From positions 1 to 6,410 of the forward strand of contig SEEY01000232.1 of assembly GCA_004211235.1 (NCBI GenBank): a stretch of DNA of 6,410 nucleotides, given 5' to 3'. The notes beneath the pieces were generated by a model. That model searched no databases and had not been told where the DNA came from. It saw nothing but the letters and a program-made list of their open reading frames with translations. Shown here in pieces: positions 3,473-6,410 of this stretch. Both the position numbers and the translations under genes were made by a program. The stretch's first letter is position 1, and each line of letters opens with the position of its first letter. The DNA is from Rubrivivax sp. Its GTDB lineage: Bacteria > Pseudomonadota > Gammaproteobacteria > Burkholderiales > Burkholderiaceae.

Positions 3473-6410
3473 AAGGCGTGGGCCTGACCGCCGTGTGGTG
3501 CGGCCCGTACGGCGGCCCGACGAGCACCTTGGTGATGATCCACGGCGGCTGCAGCTGATCGGCCTGCAAGGCCGCATTGATGGACATCAGCCGGTGCTCC
3601 TGGTCAGAGGCCACCAGCAACGGTGCCAGCCCGTTGACCGGCGGCAGGAACTGCAGCTTGGACGGGAAATTGAACAGGGTTGGGTCGCTCGCCACCACCT
3701 GGCGCGAGCCGTCCCGCGTGTCGATGCGCACGATGCGCAGCTGCAGCGAGTCGGCCGCATAGAGGGCGCCATCCCCCGGGTGGGCGCGGCTGAAGGCCAG
3801 CCCATGCAGCGACTCGGACGCGGTGCCCGGCGCGCGCAGTGAGGCGGGCCGGATGTCCAGCGCCCGTGCGGCCGGGCTGCGCGTGGCATCGGTCAACGAG
3901 GCCATCGGCACGCGGTAGACGCCGCCGTTGCAGGTGGTCGAGAAGTACAGCTGGCCGGCGCGTTCAGCCAGCCCGACGACGCCGGGTGCGAAGTTGCCGG
4001 CGGTCGTGAACGGCAGGCCGCCCACGGTGGCCGGCGTGAACGCGCAGGGAGCGAGCTGCGGGATCGGCTGGCCGCCCGATGGAAAGAGTCCGGGCGCGAT
4101 GCTGCCGTCGGGCTTGATGACCCACAGCGCGCCAATGATGGACTCCGACACGACGTAGTGGCCGTTGGCCGCCACCTCCACGTCTTCGGCGAAGACGACG
4201 GGCAGGCCGTCGAAACGCACGATGCGTGTCAGCGTTGCGTGCAGCCGCAGCGTGTGCGGGTTGTAGAACACGCTGTAGTCGTAGACGCGCGGCACGGCGG
4301 GCGCGGTGGGGCTGGGCAGCCCGCCGGAGTCGAGCACCACGACATGGCCGTCGCGCGGCACGCGCAGCGAGAACGGCAGCAGCCAGCCGCCCGGAGGCGG
4401 CGGCAGCTCGCCCAGTTGCCGGCCGGTGAAGCGGTCCAGCACGGCGACCGAGGCGGCCAGGGGTTGGGTGACGAAGACAAGCTCGGAGTCGCCCGCCGCC
4501 GCGGACACCAGCGTGTCGCGGCGTGCGTAGGCATAGGCGAGGCTCAGCGGGCGGCCCGCGGTGCCAGGCGCCGGCCGCTCGGTGGCGGCTTGGGGCTGCC
4601 GCGCTGCCAGATCGGCCTCCTCATCGCGGGCGGCGCTGGCGGTGCTGGCGCACACGGCGAGCAGCAGTGCCAGCGCCCGCCGCGGCGGCGCGGCCTGGCT
4701 GCCGCGGAGGTGGCGCCACGCCAAGGCCAGCACGCCCAGCGCGGTAAGCCACAGGCGGCCCGGTTCGGGCACCGGAGCTGCAAGGCGATAGTCGAAGCCG
4801 GACTCGCTGGTCAGCGTGTAGTCCGTCAGCACGTGGCCGTCGTCATCGGTGACGGCCGTCGTGCCCAACCACCGCAGCGTGTGGCCGAAGTTCACATCGG
4901 CGTCCAGCGCACAGTCGTCGCAGCTGCTGACGTACAGGCCGGTCAATCCTCGGAGCGATACCTCAAAGACGAATGGCTTGCCGGGAACGAAATGGACATC
5001 GATGGGCAGAAGCCAAGGCCCTTCGCGCTTGTCGGAAGGGCCGCCTGCGCTGATGCAGGCGACGGCCCTGCCCGAGTCGCAGTCGCCGCTGATGAGGTCG
5101 GGCGGCGGCAGCAGGCCAGTGGCATAGACCACGACATCTGCGAAAGCCGCCTGTGCGCCCGTCGCGTTGGTGGCCACCGTGCCCGTGAGCTCGATCACGC
5201 CGCTCCAGTGCGCAGCGCCCAGGCCAGTGGCGCTGGGTGTGCCTATCGTCAGCGTTTCGCTCCAGGTCGCGTCGGCATTGGCCGAGGTGTACCCGCTTGG
5301 GGGGTAGGCCTTGCCAGCCGAGTGGGCGTAGCCCGCATTCAAGGTCAGGCCCAAGGTGCCGACGCGGGCGTTGGCATAGGCCGAGGCGTGGCGTGTCCAG
5401 GCTTCGGTGCTGTCGTTGGACTGCGCGAGAGTCACCGATGCATGCGCAGCGTTTTCCTGGCCCCCACTGACGGGGGGCACGCCGATGTTGCCGGCCCCGA
5501 CCCAGGCGCCGGCGCCGACCACGGTGGTGGCCGATGCCAGCATCGGCAGCGCGCAGCACAGCGCTGCCAGCAGGCGGCGCCGCGCCAGCATCACCAGGCC
5601 TGCCGGCAACAGCAGCAGCGTCCCGGGCTCGGGGACCGGCGCCGGCACGGCGGACACGCCGATGCCGCCGCTGTCGCTGGCCGAGAAGGCATAGCCCGAC
5701 GGCAGGCCGGCCACCTGCAGCGTGAAGCCGCTCAGGGGGGCTGCGTCCTGCGAGCCCAGCAGCGTCCAGCTGTCGCCGAGCGCCGGCTGGTAGCCGTCGA
5801 TGAAGTTCAGCTGGAGGGTGCCGCGCGTGCCCAGCACATGGCCGACGATCACCAGGCTGCCGAAGCTGCCGGGCGACAGGCCGCCGATGTCGAAGCTCAG
5901 CGTGCCGCCGTCCAGCACGAGGTCGCCGTCGATGGTCAGGGAGACGGGGACGTCTGCCGCAGCGAGCTGCTGCGAACGGGCGCCGGCCCTCAGCATGTTC
6001 ACGCTGGGCCCGCCGGCGGCGCAGATGCTGGCCGAACCGCCCACGTGGACCGACGCGTACAGGTGGCCAGTGCCGCACAGCGAGCCGCCGTCGAGGGCGA
6101 ACTGCGCCAGGGTGACCGTGCCGTCGAGCCGGGTCGTGCCGGCGGTCTGCAGGTAGCTGCCCAACCCGTGGGTGGTCGACCCCGCTGCAAAGGTGAACCC
6201 ACCCGAGTTCAGCACCTCGCCCCGGTGTGTGAAGCTGCCGGTGATGCTGACGCTGCCGCGGTTCTCGATGCGGCTGGTGTTGACGAGCTCGCCCGAGCTG
6301 GTGATCTGGCCGTGGTTCAGCAGCGTGCCGTCGTTCTGGAACAGGCCGGGGTTGTCGAACTGGCCGAACACCTGCAGGTCGTTGGTGTTGTTCATCGTGT
6401 GCGCGTTCTC
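3471..6410 (-). CDS. Three-module secreted polyprotein-like protein with two internal PEP-CTERM signals and a beta-propeller end (N-terminus off the right edge)
   Basis: One stop-free frame; residues here are numbered from ATG 6395, but the frame stays open through five more codons to the edge and there is no signal peptide at 6395, so the true start probably lies outside. Module 1 (to about 274): N-x-G-rich strands (1-66), then GGTL-type repeats (101-200) like beta-solenoid adhesin stalks, ending in VPEPG (254-258), a hydrophobic stretch and ARRR. Module 2 (about 269-565): signal peptide, Ala/Thr/Gly-rich beta domain with Cys439/447 and Cys492/495, ending in VPEPG (542-546), a hydrophobic stretch and RHLRG. 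Module 3 (about 571-974): signal peptide, then six strand groups near 627, 675, 735, 805, 863 and 912 with NHL/SMP-30-like patterns, suggesting a six-bladed propeller; Cys784 and Cys822 may bond. It has no PEP-CTERM. Export is well supported; the function of each module is unknown. It converges on metW. Confidence 0.82.
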   Translation of the reverse strand, partial: ENAHTMNNTNDLQVFGQFDNPGLFQNDGTLLNHGQITSSGELVNTSRIENRGSVSITGSFTHRGEVLNSGGFTFAAGSTTHGLGSYLQTAGTTRLDGTVTLAQFALDGGSLCGTGHLYASVHVGGSASICAAGGPSVNMLRAGARSQQLAAADVPVSLTIDGDLVLDGGTLSFDIGGLSPGSFGSLVIVGHVLGTRGTLQLNFIDGYQPALGDSWTLLGSQDAAPLSGFTLQVAGLPSGYAFSASDSGGIGVSAVPAPVPEPGTLLLLPAGLVMLARRRLLAALCCALPMLASATTVVGAGAWVGAGNIGVPPVSGGQENAAHASVTLAQSNDSTEAWTRHASAYANARVGTLGLTLNAGYAHSAGKAYPPSGYTSANADATWSETLTIGTPSATGLGAAHWSGVIELTGTVATNATGAQAAFADVVVYATGLLPPPDLISGDCDSGRAVACISAGGPSDKREGPWLLPIDVHFVPGKPFVFEVSLRGLTGLYVSSCDDCALDADVNFGHTLRWLGTTAVTDDDGHVLTDYTLTSESGFDYRLAAPVPEPGRLWLTALGVLALAWRHLRGSQAAPPRRALALLLAVCASTASAARDEEADLAARQPQAATERPAPGTAGRPLSLAYAYARRDTLVSAAAGDSELVFVTQPLAASVAVLDRFTGRQLGELPPPPGGWLLPFSLRVPRDGHVVVLDSGGLPSPTAPAVPRVYDYSVFYNPHTLRLHATLTRIVRFDGLPVVFAEDVEVAANGHYVVSESIIGALWVIKPDGSIAPGLFPSGGQPIPQLAPCAFTPATVGGLPFTTAGNFAPGVVGLAERAGQLYFSTTCNGGVYRVPMASLTDATRSPAARALDIRPASLRAPGTASESLHGLAFSRAHPGDGALYAADSLQLRIVRIDTRDGSRQVVASDPTLFNFPSKLQFLPPVNGLAPLLVASDQEHRLMSINAALQADQLQPPWIITKVLVGPPYGPHHTAVRPTP
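4632..4772 (-). other. Junction 2: second PEP-CTERM signal followed by a second internal signal peptide
   Basis: Residues 542-565 show VPEPG, a hydrophobic stretch (548-560) and RHLRG, a second complete PEP-CTERM. After a short linker, PRR (571-573) starts a signal-peptide-like segment with core ALALLLAVCASTASA and an Ala-Ser-Ala cleavage site (586-588), leading into an acidic, loop-like mature start (ARDEEAD). No in-frame ATG lies nearby; only a GTG (4733) or TTG (4724) inside the PEP-CTERM helix could start module 3 separately, and neither has a visible ribosome binding site. Confidence 0.65.
5529..5636 (-). other. Junction 1: PEP-CTERM sorting signal running directly into a signal peptide
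   Basis: Residues 254-275 read VPEPG, a leucine-rich segment, then ARRR: the full PEP-CTERM pattern recognised by exosortase, which normally ends the protein within a few residues. Here the same ARRR serves as the positive n-region of a Sec signal peptide whose core is LLAALCCALPMLASA, with an Ala-Ser-Ala signal-peptidase site (287-289). An in-frame ATG (5591-5589) just before the arginines, with a weak GGCAGG 7 bases upstream, could allow separate initiation of module 2. There is no stop codon in this frame. Confidence 0.7.

Noticed and set aside
2139..3577. Minus-strand open frames opposite metX and metW
   Set aside because: No family features. They are antisense shadows of two well-supported genes.
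4632..5591. Internal lipoprotein signals at the two junctions
   Set aside because: Cysteines occur in both hydrophobic cores, but the residues just before them (Leu, Cys or Val) do not fit a lipobox. Ala-Ser-Ala signal-peptidase I sites fit better.
4963..6078. A 371-residue minus-strand frame inside the polyprotein-like gene
   Set aside because: It is Arg-rich frame-shifted sequence, whereas the overlapping frame contains PEP-CTERM and signal-peptide motifs in order.
1..6410. CRISPR arrays, tRNA or rRNA genes, insertion sequences
   Set aside because: I saw no regularly spaced direct repeats, cloverleaf-like segments, transposase motifs or terminal inverted repeats.

Overview
The window is GC-rich DNA with tightly packed genes. 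A MetX-MetW pair, PEP-CTERM-tagged exported proteins and a GC-rich intergenic repeat together suggest a betaproteobacterium of the Burkholderiales (Comamonadaceae or Rubrivivax/Leptothrix-like). This placement rests on gene content and remembered sequence style, not on a search.

Layout. (1) Positions 1-1413, minus strand: a TetR-family repressor, then after only 3 bases a lipoprotein membrane-fusion (HlyD/YbhG-type) subunit that runs off the left edge. This matches the CecR-YbhG plan, in which a TetR regulator heads an efflux operon; the transporter genes should lie beyond the edge. A near-consensus promoter with a palindrome over its spacer and -10 sits just before the repressor and predicts a leaderless, self-regulated mRNA. 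(2) Positions 1414-1631: divergent intergenic region. Its right half holds a hairpin followed by seven T just before the metX ribosome binding site, plus a second 7-bp pairing that interlocks with it. This looks like a transcription attenuator or an uncharacterised cis-regulatory RNA for metX. (3) Positions 1632-3455, plus strand: metX (homoserine O-acyltransferase) and metW, the methionine biosynthesis pair. The 78-bp spacer between them carries a GC-rich repeat-like element and a small ORF with a better ribosome binding site than metW itself. (4) Positions 3450-3472: a hairpin covering the stop codons of both convergent genes. (5) Positions 3471-6410, minus strand: one uninterrupted reading frame, open at the right edge.

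The most unusual item is that last frame. It encodes three exported-protein modules in series: a beta-solenoid-like module ending in a PEP-CTERM sorting signal, a second module that begins with a signal peptide and ends in a PEP-CTERM signal, and a third that begins with a signal peptide and folds as a probable six-bladed beta-propeller. No stop codon separates them. The arrangement looks like a bacterial secreted polyprotein that exosortase and signal peptidase could cut into three products, or like three genes fused by loss of two stop codons.
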